A stretch of 64,000 nucleotides of DNA from assembly GCF_021390495.1 (NCBI RefSeq), contig NZ_JAJEJP010000001.1, positions 1,116,001 through 1,180,000 of the forward strand, read 5' to 3'. The DNA comes from Paraburkholderia sp. ZP32-5 (GTDB lineage Bacteria > Pseudomonadota > Gammaproteobacteria > Burkholderiales > Burkholderiaceae). Below the pieces are notes generated by a model. It had not been told where the DNA came from and searched no databases. It saw only the letters and a list, made by a program, of their open reading frames with translations. Shown in pieces: positions 36,811-45,390 of the stretch (positions are counted from its first letter, which is position 1; every line of letters starts with the position of its first letter). Both the position numbers and the translations under genes were made by a program.

Positions 36811-37242
36811 GTGCAAACTGCCATCGACTTTCAGCAACTTGCCAACGTAATCGGCGACGCAATCATCATCTCCGATGCCGCCGGCAGCATCACCTTCTGG
36901 AATCCCGCGGCCGAACGCATGTTCGGCTTTACGCAAAGCGAGGCGCTCGGCAATTCACTGGACCTGATCATTCCGGAGCGATTGCGCGGTCGACACTGGG
37001 ACGGCTATCACAAGACCATGGCAACGGGCGAAACCCGTTACGGCAATGACGTGCTGCGGGTCCCCGCCGTGCATAAGGACGGACGGTCGATGTCAATCGC
37101 CTTTACGGTTGCGTTGCTGCATTCGCCGCAGAACGAACTCAACGGCATCGTTGCGGTGATTCGTGACGAAACCGTGCGTTTTAAAGAGGATCGCTTGTTG
37201 CGTCAGAGGCTTGCGGAGTTGGAGGCGGCGGCGGGTGCGTGA
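36811..37242 (+). CDS. Single PAS-domain protein
   Basis: 143 residues from a GTG at 36811, with GGAGGAGCGCC before it. One complete PAS fold: FQQLANVIGDAIIISDAAGS, ITFWNPAAERMFGFTQSEAL, GNSLDLIIPERLRGRHWDGY, RSMSIAFTVALLHSPQNELN and GIVAVIRDET. A short helical end follows (RQRLAELEAA). No kinase, cyclase or HTH output is attached. It lies after the oxalate operon terminator, so it may be transcribed separately. It could be a ligand or redox sensor that signals by protein contact. Confidence 0.8.
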   Translation: MQTAIDFQQLANVIGDAIIISDAAGSITFWNPAAERMFGFTQSEALGNSLDLIIPERLRGRHWDGYHKTMATGETRYGNDVLRVPAVHKDGRSMSIAFTVALLHSPQNELNGIVAVIRDETVRFKEDRLLRQRLAELEAAAGA

Positions 37243-37333
37243 GTGGTGTATTCGTCCGCCGCGTGTACTGTTCGCGACGGACGAGGGGGGCGATTGAGAT
37301 AGGGTTGCCTTACCGCAGACGCATTGACGCGAC

Positions 37334-37360
37334 GTAATGACCGGCTTGACCGGCTATTAC
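37334..37360. repeat. Hairpin between convergent genes
   Basis: GTAATGACCGG-CTTGA-CCGGCTATTAC, nine of eleven pairs, between the PAS gene and the leftward gene at 37390. It may terminate either. Confidence 0.4.
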
Positions 37361-37389
37361 ATGAATTGCGCCTCGGCTTGCCTGATTGC

Positions 37390-37806
37390 CTAGTGCGGTT
37401 TAGCTGGCCGTTGCGGAGTAGTCACGCCGATACCTGGTGTTTTCGTGCGCTGCGCTCTTTTCGATGCTTCGGCGAGCAGCTTCGCCGCATGGCTTGCGGT
37501 GATTCGGCTGTGTGGGACGCCCTTTGCGTCGAGAGCGATTACCTGGAATAGCTCACGGTCGCATTCGAGTTCCTGTTGGTTCTGCTCTATTGTGTCCAGG
37601 AGTAATTCGAGAAGGACTTGGCGGTCGCGTCTTTCTTCGCGAGTTACCGTGGGATTGCCGCACATCGACGATACGAGGGTGATCAGGGTGTCCAGCTGAT
37701 TCACTTGACGATCGCATAAGTCGAATGCGGAAAGGGCAAGTTTTTCGTACTGGATTGCGTCGACAGGGGGGCGTGAAGCCCTTCGTTTTTTGATGGATTT
37801 GGTCAT
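37390..37806 (-). CDS. Small helical protein of unknown function with a long structured leader
   Basis: 138 residues from the ATG at 37804-37806, preceded by GGGAGAG. It has a lysine/arginine-rich start (KSIKKRRASRPP), then helices (QYEKLALSAFDLCDRQVNQL, RRDRQVLLELLLDTIEQNQQ, ELECDRELFQVIALDAKGV), a middle piece SRITASHAAKLLAEASKRAQ and a basic tail. I recognise no family; the form resembles small accessory-region proteins of proteobacteria. The leader on the minus strand (to about 38000) folds strongly, suggesting control at the RNA level. GC is slightly lower than the flanks. Confidence 0.6.
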   Translation of the reverse strand: MTKSIKKRRASRPPVDAIQYEKLALSAFDLCDRQVNQLDTLITLVSSMCGNPTVTREERRDRQVLLELLLDTIEQNQQELECDRELFQVIALDAKGVPHSRITASHAAKLLAEASKRAQRTKTPGIGVTTPQRPAKPH

Positions 37807-37809
37807 GAT

Positions 37810-38000
37810 GCGATCTCTCCCTATTGCTTCCAAGATCGCCCGGACACTCGCTTTTTTAAGACGGGTGAGCGGGCACATGATGCAGTTGACAGACCGGCGT
37901 TCCAACAATCCGGCGAGCCTTGCGGCTCCTGCACCACAGCCCGCCCATTGAGATATAGACGTGCAGGGTTAGACGCACACCCGCCTAGGCGGGCGTGCGG
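37810..38000 (-). ncRNA. Candidate structured leader RNA or ncRNA
   Basis: On the minus strand three hairpins follow in order. The first has arms CGCACGCCCGCC and GGCGGGTGTGCG around TA (37974-37999, 11 of 12 pairs). The second is GAGCC-GCAA-GGCTC, capped by a GNRA-type tetraloop (37915-37928). The third has CCGG arms around a loop containing TTGTTGGAACG (37894-37913). The motif TTGGAACG or GGTTGGAA also occurs at about 37999-38010 on the opposite side. An open frame crosses the region but looks spurious. It resembles, from memory and unverified, the P4-phage-type leader RNAs upstream of small accessory genes. Confidence 0.45.
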
Positions 38001-38213
38001 TTGGAACGACGGGCTGTCAAACCCGGTCGCTGGATGTTTTCCAACGACGCAGTGATTATACGGTGGGAAATCTATCTTGTATTTAAGCTTTGGAGCTGAA
38101 TTCCAAGGGTTAGCCGATTGGATAAGGCGACGTAGGACTGAACGCTGACGACAGCTCCCAATCACGCCGAACGGCACGATCGTTGCCATGAATCACGTTG
38201 TCATGTGATTGCG

Positions 38214-38301
38214 CCAGTCCACCGCTTTGTTAATTCTCGTCAAGGTCTCTCTGTCTCTTTTTAATTTGCCCATCTATTCGTGATTGAATGATCGACTAAC
38301 G
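38214..38301 (+). promoter_or_regulatory. Duplicated leader element, copy B
   Basis: Matches copy A (25143-25229) over its full length, with the strongest blocks at 38223-38244 and 38270-38301. It ends about 60 bp before the second PAAR gene and has the same orientation. It is likely the promoter or regulatory leader of this T6SS cargo module. Confidence 0.65.
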
Positions 38302-38363
38302 GAAATGGAAAGAGACTACGGAAGCAGCGTTCCGTGGTCGTTGTGGTACCAAAGGGAGGAGGA

Positions 38364-38921
38364 GTGAAACGCCACATACTCAGGAAGGGCGATAAATCTA
38401 CCAATGGCGGTATCGTCACGCAGGGAATTGAGAACTGCACGGATCATGGTGTGCCGATGACCTACATCGGGGCCGAGATCTGGTGCAACGGTTGCGGGTC
38501 TGTTGGTCATATCGGACCGCAGGGGCCACGTCATCACGCGGTCATGTATGGGAAACAACAGGCGCTAGACGGAGATATCTGTTTATGCAGGTGCGTTCCT
38601 CCGCCCCTGATCCGAGCATCACAAAGTCATTCATCGCACAGTTTCGACGCGCACGAACTCCCGGCAATGAGATATGACACGCACGGCCAAGCTCGGCTGG
38701 CAGAGCCGACTGGAGATTTTGATGAACGTGTGCGTGTTGTCGATGCAAACAGACTCCCGATTTCCGGCGCACCCTATCACATACGGACAGCGAGCGGCGC
38801 GATCTATAAGGGGCTGACGGATTCCCTTGGCTACTGTCCACGCATCTATACCGATAGCGCTGCGAGGCTTGATGTCGCGATTGGGATTCGTGCACTTGAA
38901 CGTTGGGAGACCGCGCTGTGA
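38364..38921 (+). CDS. PAAR-domain T6SS protein with C-terminal beta extension
   Basis: 185 residues from GTG 38364, set by the AGGGAGGAGGA immediately before it. The PAAR core has W-C41-N-G-C44 and GD-I-C73-L-C75, with HHAVMYGKQQALDGD between. After a linker (HELPAMRYDTHGQARLAEPT) comes FDERVRVVDANRLPISGAPY and HIRTASGAIYKGLTDSLGYC, a carboxypeptidase-regulatory-like beta sandwich, common in PAAR adaptor proteins that dock effectors. It is encoded first in a module with an effector and an immunity candidate on the same strand. It probably needs VgrG and a T6SS apparatus located elsewhere in the genome. Confidence 0.82.
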   Translation: MKRHILRKGDKSTNGGIVTQGIENCTDHGVPMTYIGAEIWCNGCGSVGHIGPQGPRHHAVMYGKQQALDGDICLCRCVPPPLIRASQSHSSHSFDAHELPAMRYDTHGQARLAEPTGDFDERVRVVDANRLPISGAPYHIRTASGAIYKGLTDSLGYCPRIYTDSAARLDVAIGIRALERWETAL

Positions 38922-38946
38922 CCGAAGTACGGGAGCACTACCGATA

Positions 38947-39843
38947 ATGGGGAATTACGTTTATCAAACCGCAACCAATCGGGAATCGGATTCTCAGTAT
39001 GATGTTCTTGGGCATCTCATGCCCGCGAAAGTATTCGTCTTTGTTGTCGTTGATGAACCAGGACGGGACGGTTTCCTCGTTCGTCAATGCTACACCGACG
39101 TAAACAATCCCTATCTTCAAGAGCTGAAGCTTGGTGAGTTGGGAGACTTACGGGAGGTGTACCCGGAGAAATACGGCTTGTGGGGAAAGGCGCCAGGCTC
39201 AGACGCGACTGTCGCAGAGCATGTGATGGGCGCGAAGAAAATCACAGGCTTTGCATCAACCAGTTCAGATTTCCCAGACGGCGCGACCCGCTTTAAGGGA
39301 AAAACCGTATATATCGACATTGCGAAGGCCAAACGGTCCGGCGCGAAACTTGTCACCGGGCAGGAAATTCGTGATGCGCTGGATGAATATGCTCGACAGA
39401 ACCCCCACCTCAAGAAGCGAATCGCAACAATACGCGGGTATTCAGAGGCGCTAGACAAGGAAATTCTCATTCAGCCGAATCCGAGTGTGCCACCATCGGG
39501 CGTATTCACACCGCAGGGGCTAGGCGAAGCATTTAGTGTGGTGAAGTATGCTCGGGTAGTTCAGGTGCTTAGTATTGCGTTCACGGCTTACGATCTTTCG
39601 GTTGCGACCAATGAGTCATTTAAGGCGGCGTCGGTTCGTCCAATTGAAAACGAAGTCGTGCGGCAGATGGGCGGTTGGGGTGGCGCTATAGCTGGAGCGA
39701 GAATAGGGGCAGCGGCAGGCGCGGTGATTGGTGTCGAGACTGGACCAGGCGCAGTAATCACCGGCCTGATTGGCGGGATCGTTTTTGGGGCGATCGGCTA
39801 TCTCGGTGGAAGTTTTGCCGCCGCACAAATCCCAGCGCATTGA
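38947..39843 (+). CDS. Putative T6SS effector: ART-like region plus glycine-rich membrane helices
   Basis: 298 residues from the ATG at 38947 (weak GGGAG). Residues about 95-190 recall the R-S-E type ADP-ribosyltransferase fold: GFASTS at 101-106 in strand position, KTVYIDIA next, and DKEILIQP (170-177) followed by SGVF. The usual arginine of the first motif is not obvious, so this is tentative. From about residue 245 there is a glycine-zipper double hydrophobic region (AIAGARIGAAAGAVIGVETG, AVITGLIGGIVFGAIGYLGG). It lies between a PAAR gene and a possible immunity gene. Either an enzymatic toxin with membrane anchor or a pore former would fit. Confidence 0.6.
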   Translation: MGNYVYQTATNRESDSQYDVLGHLMPAKVFVFVVVDEPGRDGFLVRQCYTDVNNPYLQELKLGELGDLREVYPEKYGLWGKAPGSDATVAEHVMGAKKITGFASTSSDFPDGATRFKGKTVYIDIAKAKRSGAKLVTGQEIRDALDEYARQNPHLKKRIATIRGYSEALDKEILIQPNPSVPPSGVFTPQGLGEAFSVVKYARVVQVLSIAFTAYDLSVATNESFKAASVRPIENEVVRQMGGWGGAIAGARIGAAAGAVIGVETGPGAVITGLIGGIVFGAIGYLGGSFAAAQIPAH

Positions 39844-39854
39844 CAGGAGTCAAC

Positions 39855-40526
39855 GTGTTTTCATTGCAGAGAATGATCGACGACATCGGACGCAAGCGAC
39901 AAGAGCGGCGTTTTGCTTCGCAGGCTGGAAAGAGGCAGGTGGAAGCGATTGAGCATGTCTTTGGGCTCGACATCGACAAACTCAAGGAGACGTTTGCAGC
40001 GGGCGGGATTCCGATGTTGCCCGCCGATCTGCCCGCATATATAGAGATTCGTAGTCTGCGCGATATTGGTGTCAATGCCTTGCTCGTATATCAGACTATC
40101 GAAGTGAATCAGTTGCCACGCTACATCATGACTATTCGTGATGGCTGCGATGAAATGCACTGGCAGCACTACAGGGAGGGTGATTCGCATACGCTAGTCA
40201 GGCATGACCAGGAGTTTGCTGGGGTCAATATGCGGCTCCTGACTAACGATGTCGCGCTGATTGGGCGGCTCGTGAACGCTGGTTTTAACCCACCTTGTCC
40301 GTGGATTGCATTCTATGAGCTTGGGCCGGTCGTGGGTTCTTTGCAGGGCAACGCCGAATATTGGTATCAGCACATATGGGACCGATATTGGGGGGCACTC
40401 AGTCTGGAGGAGCAGTCTGACTTTCTCGAAAGGAAGCGGCGGGAGACCATGGCTTACATGTCTGAGAGTGAGTGGCTGGAGTGGGTTGACGGGCTTAGAT
40501 TTCGGGATCTGAGGGCGCGCGACTGA
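39855..40526 (+). CDS. Candidate immunity protein of the second T6SS module
   Basis: 223 residues from GTG 39855 with AGGAG 4-9 bases upstream; it begins 11 bp after the effector stop. Soluble, no membrane span or signal peptide: MIDDIGRKRQERRFASQAGK, EHVFGLDIDKLKETFAAGGI, PAYIEIRSLRDIGVNALLVY, YIMTIRDGCDEMHWQHYREG. It is rich in Trp and acidic residues near the end (YMSESEWLEWVDGLRF). No family recognised. Position and coupling suggest that it neutralises the adjacent effector in the cytoplasm, which would favour an enzymatic, cytosol-acting toxin. Confidence 0.5.
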   Translation: MFSLQRMIDDIGRKRQERRFASQAGKRQVEAIEHVFGLDIDKLKETFAAGGIPMLPADLPAYIEIRSLRDIGVNALLVYQTIEVNQLPRYIMTIRDGCDEMHWQHYREGDSHTLVRHDQEFAGVNMRLLTNDVALIGRLVNAGFNPPCPWIAFYELGPVVGSLQGNAEYWYQHIWDRYWGALSLEEQSDFLERKRRETMAYMSESEWLEWVDGLRFRDLRARD

Positions 40527-40918
40527 CAATGAACGGCTCAGCAGAAGAGGAAAGGAACTGGCCAAGACACCAGGAATCTGAACGCCGATCGTGATGAGAT
40601 GCCCCGTTGCTAGAAGATCATGCGTTGCTCTGACTTGTGTCCTACGCGATTGGCGCTGATTGGCCCGAAACGCTCCTTCGAGCCCACGTGTACTCAAAGA
40701 CCGCATTCAAGACATTCCGAGCATTCGGGTGGTCATGTTAGTCGGCAGGTCATCGGACATAGCCGACATCGCGGTAGTCGTATGCGTTTGGCAGCTACAT
40801 GCCGCTTTGCAGACGTTCGGACGTCGCCGTTGCCTGAAAGCGAACGGGTGCTTGCCGCGCTAGCGAATTTCCAAGCGCGAAGCGTGACCCGCGGCAATGG
40901 AGCAACGCGGGTATCTGC
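40527..40918. other. 392-bp gap between T6SS module and SLATT gene
   Basis: No gene supported. GC-rich with short frames only. It contains TTTGCAGACGTTCGGACG and similar strings that look like intergenic repeats of this genus, but I cannot confirm copies here. Confidence 0.4.
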
Positions 40919-41473
40919 TTACTTTTTTGATAACTCCCACACAGTCACTAGTACAGGGAGTAGATAAACAGCGGTCAAAATTAAGAATCGCAGAGTTATA
41001 TAGCCGTATGCCAGAATAATCTCACGACTGGTAGGCTTACGGGTATTAAGAGTGCCGGTCCCAAAGACTCGTGCGCATATATCGTCGATATGCGCATGAT
41101 TTTCTGCCGTGTCCAATAGCCGCTCGTATTCACGATCGACGTCGGATATCGTCATGGTTGGCGTCTCGTGCTTCGTTTTCCAATATAAAGCCTGGAGCGC
41201 GAGATAATTTCGCCGCATTTCTATCGATCGACCGCGGAAATCGCGACCGGTGACCATCATTGACACAATCAGCAATGCTGTCGACAGCACTGCTGCGGCA
41301 ACGTCAGTGTTCGGCCCTAGAATCTGCGAATACCGGATCGTCAGTATTGCTAGCACCGTGGCACTGAACGCGTACCAGACAAGAAGGCTCTGGCTATGGA
41401 AGTCGTTTTTCGCGAGCCGGTCGTGAGCACGTATTCTTGCCTTATATGTGAACCAGATGTTGTCGTTGGGCAT
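40919..41473 (-). CDS. SLATT-domain 2TM protein (candidate defence effector)
   Basis: 184 residues from the ATG at 41471-41473 (weak site upstream). It starts IWFTYKARIRAHDRLAKNDF, then two spans LLVWYAFSATVLAILTIRY and AAVLSTALLIVSMMVTG, then DFRGRSIEMRRNYLALQALY, an acidic segment (DVDREYERLLDTAENHAHID) and a third span near the end (ITLRFLILTAVYLLPVLVTV). This is the SLATT pattern, probably family 5, known in conflict systems. SLATT proteins are predicted to be pore-forming effectors, usually beside a nucleotide cyclase, SLOG or reverse transcriptase. None of those is adjacent; a helicase/nuclease operon is divergent from it. Confidence 0.75.
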   Translation of the reverse strand: MPNDNIWFTYKARIRAHDRLAKNDFHSQSLLVWYAFSATVLAILTIRYSQILGPNTDVAAAVLSTALLIVSMMVTGRDFRGRSIEMRRNYLALQALYWKTKHETPTMTISDVDREYERLLDTAENHAHIDDICARVFGTGTLNTRKPTSREIILAYGYITLRFLILTAVYLLPVLVTVWELSKK

Positions 41474-41808
41474 AACTTTGGTCTCTGAGATTTCGGTTCT
41501 TTTCAGTTGACGGTTTGGTTCTAAAAATCTCCTTGCCAGAGGTTCGTGCAAGAGATCTGGCGCCAGATATTAGCAGATAGCTCTTCCGTTGCGATTTCTT
41601 GGAGTCAATATTGAATTTTTGACGAATTTTGCGTCGATCGAGAAAAGAAATCGGTCGCATGTATCCGACCTAAGGTATACGCCAACTTGTTCCCTCGGCT
41701 GAGTATGTAAGCTGAAAATTACTTTGTTTTGCCACAAGGAACAACACGGCCGCATGGTCACCTGATTCGAAAGATAGTATTCTCTCAGCAAAATAATCCG
41801 GGGGTGCG
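41474..41808. promoter_or_regulatory. Shared divergent control region, SLATT gene and helicase operon
   Basis: About 335 bp, AT-richer than the flanking genes and free of credible frames. It must hold promoters of both divergent units. Stretches such as AGTATTCTCTCAGCAAAATAA lie just before the GTG start. No perfect large dyad stands out. Confidence 0.5.
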
Positions 41809-44800
41809 GTGAATACACGGCGACGGCGTAGGGATGGATTTCTAGCAGATTACAAATTAGATCAGGCCTTTCTCCAAAAGCCAGACGCAGATCGTGGTCG
41901 GCCGGGTGTTTTCGCCGGGTACGCCCCCGATGGCTCGCCTGTCTTGGTAAAGGAATGGGCGCGAAAGGGCAAGGCTGATGGAGATCTCGAACATATTTGG
42001 CGGCATGAACTTCGTCAACTCCATCGCCTAGCCGGCTACCCCGGCGCGGCGGACTGTATCGCGCACCTCCATGACGCGGGTTTCGATACAAAGGGATTTT
42101 ATCTAGTTCTTGCTCCGGGGCAGAGGCAACCTCTTCAGTCAATACTTGACGGCGCAGGATCCGCTCATTGGCTCAAGCAACCACGCGTTCCCGCCAATCG
42201 GATCCGTGTTTGGAAAAATCTGAGATTGCTTGCGCTAGGGCTTGAAACGCTGCATTCGCAAGGCCTCCTGCATCGAAACCTTGACGCTTGGGCGGTTCTA
42301 TCAGCCGGGACCACGGAACCAGATTTCCAACTCACGGGATTCGAATGGTCGATGCGTGTCATCAGTGCTGAAGGCGAGAGAAAGCGAAGCACGACGGCAA
42401 GAGCCGGTCTGGCTTCTGATTCCTTTCTGCAGGATTGGTTTGCGTTTGGACTTCTGGCCGCCGATCTTGTTGGCATTGGGCATCAAAGGCTGCTTGACGC
42501 TACCGTCCCAGCCTATGAGATTGCTGAGCACCTAACGATCGAAGAGGCAAGGCTGTTACGCGGTCTCGTGCAACTGCTGCCCTTAACTCCCATGAATGGC
42601 GAAACCGTTGCGGCGAAGATCGACAACATTCTGCATGGGCTCGCAGCAGAAGTCGCGAGTCGCCAGGCAAAACTGTACCTTGTGGTCAGGCTGGGTATTA
42701 GCAGTCCGCTTACTGAACGCATCAGGCAAGAGTCGGACCTTGAGGTAGAGGCGAGCGATATCGAAGCTCAATTACAGTTTGTCAGGGACGATTTGAGCGA
42801 AGCCCCTACGCTAATAGCAATTCGCCACCCCGAATCTAACGACGTGCAGCTAGCAGTCCGCGGCCGTAACCTGCTATATAGGCTGCAAGAATTCAAGATG
42901 CCGCGGTCGACCACATCAACTTGGGACTTTGCATATTGCGAGCGGGTACACGACAGAGGTCCAGCGCCGGTGAATTTACTCGGCCAGCGCCTGCTCTCGC
43001 CTGAGTCTCTAGAAGTGCTACTCCTGCGTGATGCCAGTGAACGCTTTCCACGGCTACGTGGGAAACTGTCTTCTTGGGAGGAATATCGTCTAGCGTTCGA
43101 GCGAGAGAGCATGCCGCTTTCTCCGGAGCAAACCACTCATCGTGCATTGACGCTACTTCAGTTGCTCGAGGCACTCTACGCTGCGGCTGACGGTTTTGCC
43201 GTCGAGCTTCGACCGGTATTGTCTGACGTGGCAAGCAGCATTGATGAAAGTGGGGCGTGGCTGTGCGTCCGGCCGCGCATTGATATTGAACGTGATGCGC
43301 TGTCGGAGGCGCTTGAGCTTCAGCCCCCTGCAGTCCGCTTCCTGAAAGCGCTGGACAGTGAAGGTGTCGCAGCAGAGGGTTGGGTGCTAACTGATGGTCG
43401 CCTCTTAGGCGATCGGAGTCCAGAAGACACTGAGTGGCAATTCCAAAGAGTTGTTGAACGTAAGGGAGAGCCAGACTCCTTTTTATTTTCGGGACCAGAA
43501 CCATCAATCGAATTACGCGATCCAGTGTTGTTTGTGGCCTCCACTGGCCGGGACGTTCAGTTCAGACGCAGACTGAAAGCACTTAAGGCATTGAAAGAGC
43601 ATCAGGAGTTACTGCGGATGATAGTGGATCCTCGAAACAAGGTCACGGACAGCCACGACCTGTTGGTCGAGGACGCGGCGTTTGATCAGCTTGACGGGCC
43701 CAAGAAAGAGGCGCTCGCACAGATCACTTCTACGTTGCCACTATTTCTTGTTCAAGGGCCGCCCGGTGTAGGCAAGACAAGGCTGGTACGCGATCTGGTA
43801 ACTCGGCGGTTTTCTGATGAACCTACATCCCGTTTGTTGTTAACGGCGCAAAGCAATGCGGCGATTGATCATCTGATGGACGAATTGCAGGAGGTGCTTC
43901 AGTCTGAAGCCATAGATGCACCGCTCGTGGTCCGCTCCACAAAAAAAGATGCTGTAGAAAAACGCAGTCCGTTTGACATCCATGAACAAACCCAAAGGTT
44001 GGTGCAGCGGTTGGCCGATAGTTCCCTCCTTAAAGAACTGCCAACAAGATTGCAGCGTTCAGTTTCGGATCTCGCCCGCAGTGGGAATCTGGCAGATTCC
44101 CGGAACCGGCGCCGAGCGGCAATTTCTGGCCGAGCGGCGGAACAGGCCCATCGTGTTCTGGAAGGGATAGTTGCGCGTGCTGCCAATGTCGTTTTTGCTA
44201 CCACAAATTCTGCGGAACTCGAACGGCTTATCGATGAGCGGGGCCAGTTCGACTGGGCGATCGTTGAGGAAGCAGGGAAAGCGACGGGAAGCGAACTTAT
44301 ATCTCCCCTGCTGCTTTCACATCGGCGCCTAATGATTGGAGATCACAAGCAGCTACCGGCTTTTGGTTCCGACCAGCTCAAACGGCTACTTTCCCAGCCC
44401 GATCGCGTACAGAAAGCCATGAAACTAGGATCGGAGTTCATTGGCCGATCGCTGCGCGATGCAACGATTGAAGATCTGCTTGATGAAGTTGAAGATGACG
44501 AGGAGGAAGATTCGCTCCTTCCTTCGCTCTGCGCCGAGGCTCTACGTCTGTTGACTTACTTTGAGTCCGCGATCGAGGGCGAATTTCTTCGTCAGTCTCA
44601 AAGGAAATCTGGAAAACCGATTGCGAAGAAGCTAACCGCACAGCATCGCATGCACCCGATCATTGCTGAACTGGTTTCGTATTGCTTCTACGGTGACCTC
44701 GATACAGACCCAGACTGTGCAGCGCGCTTTGCTTCATCGACTCGACCATTTCACTCCGTTGATTCTGAGCGGTTACCAATGGCCCCGATTGTCGTCGTCG

Positions 44801-45390
44801 ACATGCCCTACGTTCAGGCCACAATGAAGATGCAGCAGGGGGATTTATATCCTGCATGGCACAACCCCCTGGAGGTCAATGCTGCGATCGAGGTTCTGAG
44901 TCTGATCAGACCGGATGCTCTACCTAAAGCTCCGACGCTGGCGATCCTGTCGCCTTATGGGCGGCAGAGGCGGTACTTAGATGAGGCTATCCGGGAACAG
45001 TCGGGTGACCGGCTGTCACATCTGAACGGCTTTCGCGCGCCTTCACACAGTGGTCAGTTTTGCCACACAGTAGATTCCTTTCAGGGCAGCGAAGCCGACA
45101 TCGTCGTCGTTTCTCTGGTCAGAAACAACCACCACTCCACGATTCAACAGGCGCTGGGCTTTCTGAGTGATGAGCGGCGCATGAATGTCCTGCTAAGCCG
45201 GGCGAAGTGGCAACTGGTTCTGATCGCGAGCATGGAATTCCTTAAGGAGATACTTGCGGCAGCAGAGCGTACAGGTGATGTCTCGCGCATTCGCTTCCTG
45301 AGTCGGATGCTCGAGAACCTAGCCAGTGGCGAACAGGCAGGCACTATTGCTCGCGTGCCCTTTGATAACCTGATGAAGGAACGCAAATGA
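41809..45390 (+). CDS. Pseudokinase-SF1 helicase fusion, Mokosh MkoA-like
   Basis: 1193 residues, GTG start. Residues 1-260 follow a protein-kinase fold: PVLVKEW (Lys48), HELRQLHRL (Glu67), LALGLETLHSQGLLHRNLDA. The HRD motif reads HRN (155-157) and the DFG position reads GFE (177-179), so catalysis is unlikely. Residues about 620-1190 are a superfamily 1 helicase of the COG1112/UPF1 type. GPPGVGKT (650-657) is motif I and WAIVEEAGKA (near 820) motif II. IGDHKQLPAFGSDQL is motif III, QHRMHPII motif IV, FQGSEADIVVVSLVRNN motif V and RRMNVLLSRAKW motif VI. Kinase-plus-helicase with a following PLD gene is, as I recall, the layout of type I Mokosh anti-phage systems. The next gene overlaps by four bases. 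Confidence 0.85.
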   Translation: MNTRRRRRDGFLADYKLDQAFLQKPDADRGRPGVFAGYAPDGSPVLVKEWARKGKADGDLEHIWRHELRQLHRLAGYPGAADCIAHLHDAGFDTKGFYLVLAPGQRQPLQSILDGAGSAHWLKQPRVPANRIRVWKNLRLLALGLETLHSQGLLHRNLDAWAVLSAGTTEPDFQLTGFEWSMRVISAEGERKRSTTARAGLASDSFLQDWFAFGLLAADLVGIGHQRLLDATVPAYEIAEHLTIEEARLLRGLVQLLPLTPMNGETVAAKIDNILHGLAAEVASRQAKLYLVVRLGISSPLTERIRQESDLEVEASDIEAQLQFVRDDLSEAPTLIAIRHPESNDVQLAVRGRNLLYRLQEFKMPRSTTSTWDFAYCERVHDRGPAPVNLLGQRLLSPESLEVLLLRDASERFPRLRGKLSSWEEYRLAFERESMPLSPEQTTHRALTLLQLLEALYAAADGFAVELRPVLSDVASSIDESGAWLCVRPRIDIERDALSEALELQPPAVRFLKALDSEGVAAEGWVLTDGRLLGDRSPEDTEWQFQRVVERKGEPDSFLFSGPEPSIELRDPVLFVASTGRDVQFRRRLKALKALKEHQELLRMIVDPRNKVTDSHDLLVEDAAFDQLDGPKKEALAQITSTLPLFLVQGPPGVGKTRLVRDLVTRRFSDEPTSRLLLTAQSNAAIDHLMDELQEVLQSEAIDAPLVVRSTKKDAVEKRSPFDIHEQTQRLVQRLADSSLLKELPTRLQRSVSDLARSGNLADSRNRRRAAISGRAAEQAHRVLEGIVARAANVVFATTNSAELERLIDERGQFDWAIVEEAGKATGSELISPLLLSHRRLMIGDHKQLPAFGSDQLKRLLSQPDRVQKAMKLGSEFIGRSLRDATIEDLLDEVEDDEEEDSLLPSLCAEALRLLTYFESAIEGEFLRQSQRKSGKPIAKKLTAQHRMHPIIAELVSYCFYGDLDTDPDCAARFASSTRPFHSVDSERLPMAPIVVVDMPYVQATMKMQQGDLYPAWHNPLEVNAAIEVLSLIRPDALPKAPTLAILSPYGRQRRYLDEAIREQSGDRLSHLNGFRAPSHSGQFCHTVDSFQGSEADIVVVSLVRNNHHSTIQQALGFLSDERRMNVLLSRAKWQLVLIASMEFLKEILAAAERTGDVSRIRFLSRMLENLASGEQAGTIARVPFDNLMKERK

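Noticed and set aside
37821..38189. A 122-codon leftward frame over the structured leader
   Set aside because: Composition follows the RNA stems and it has no good start; treated as leader RNA rather than a gene.
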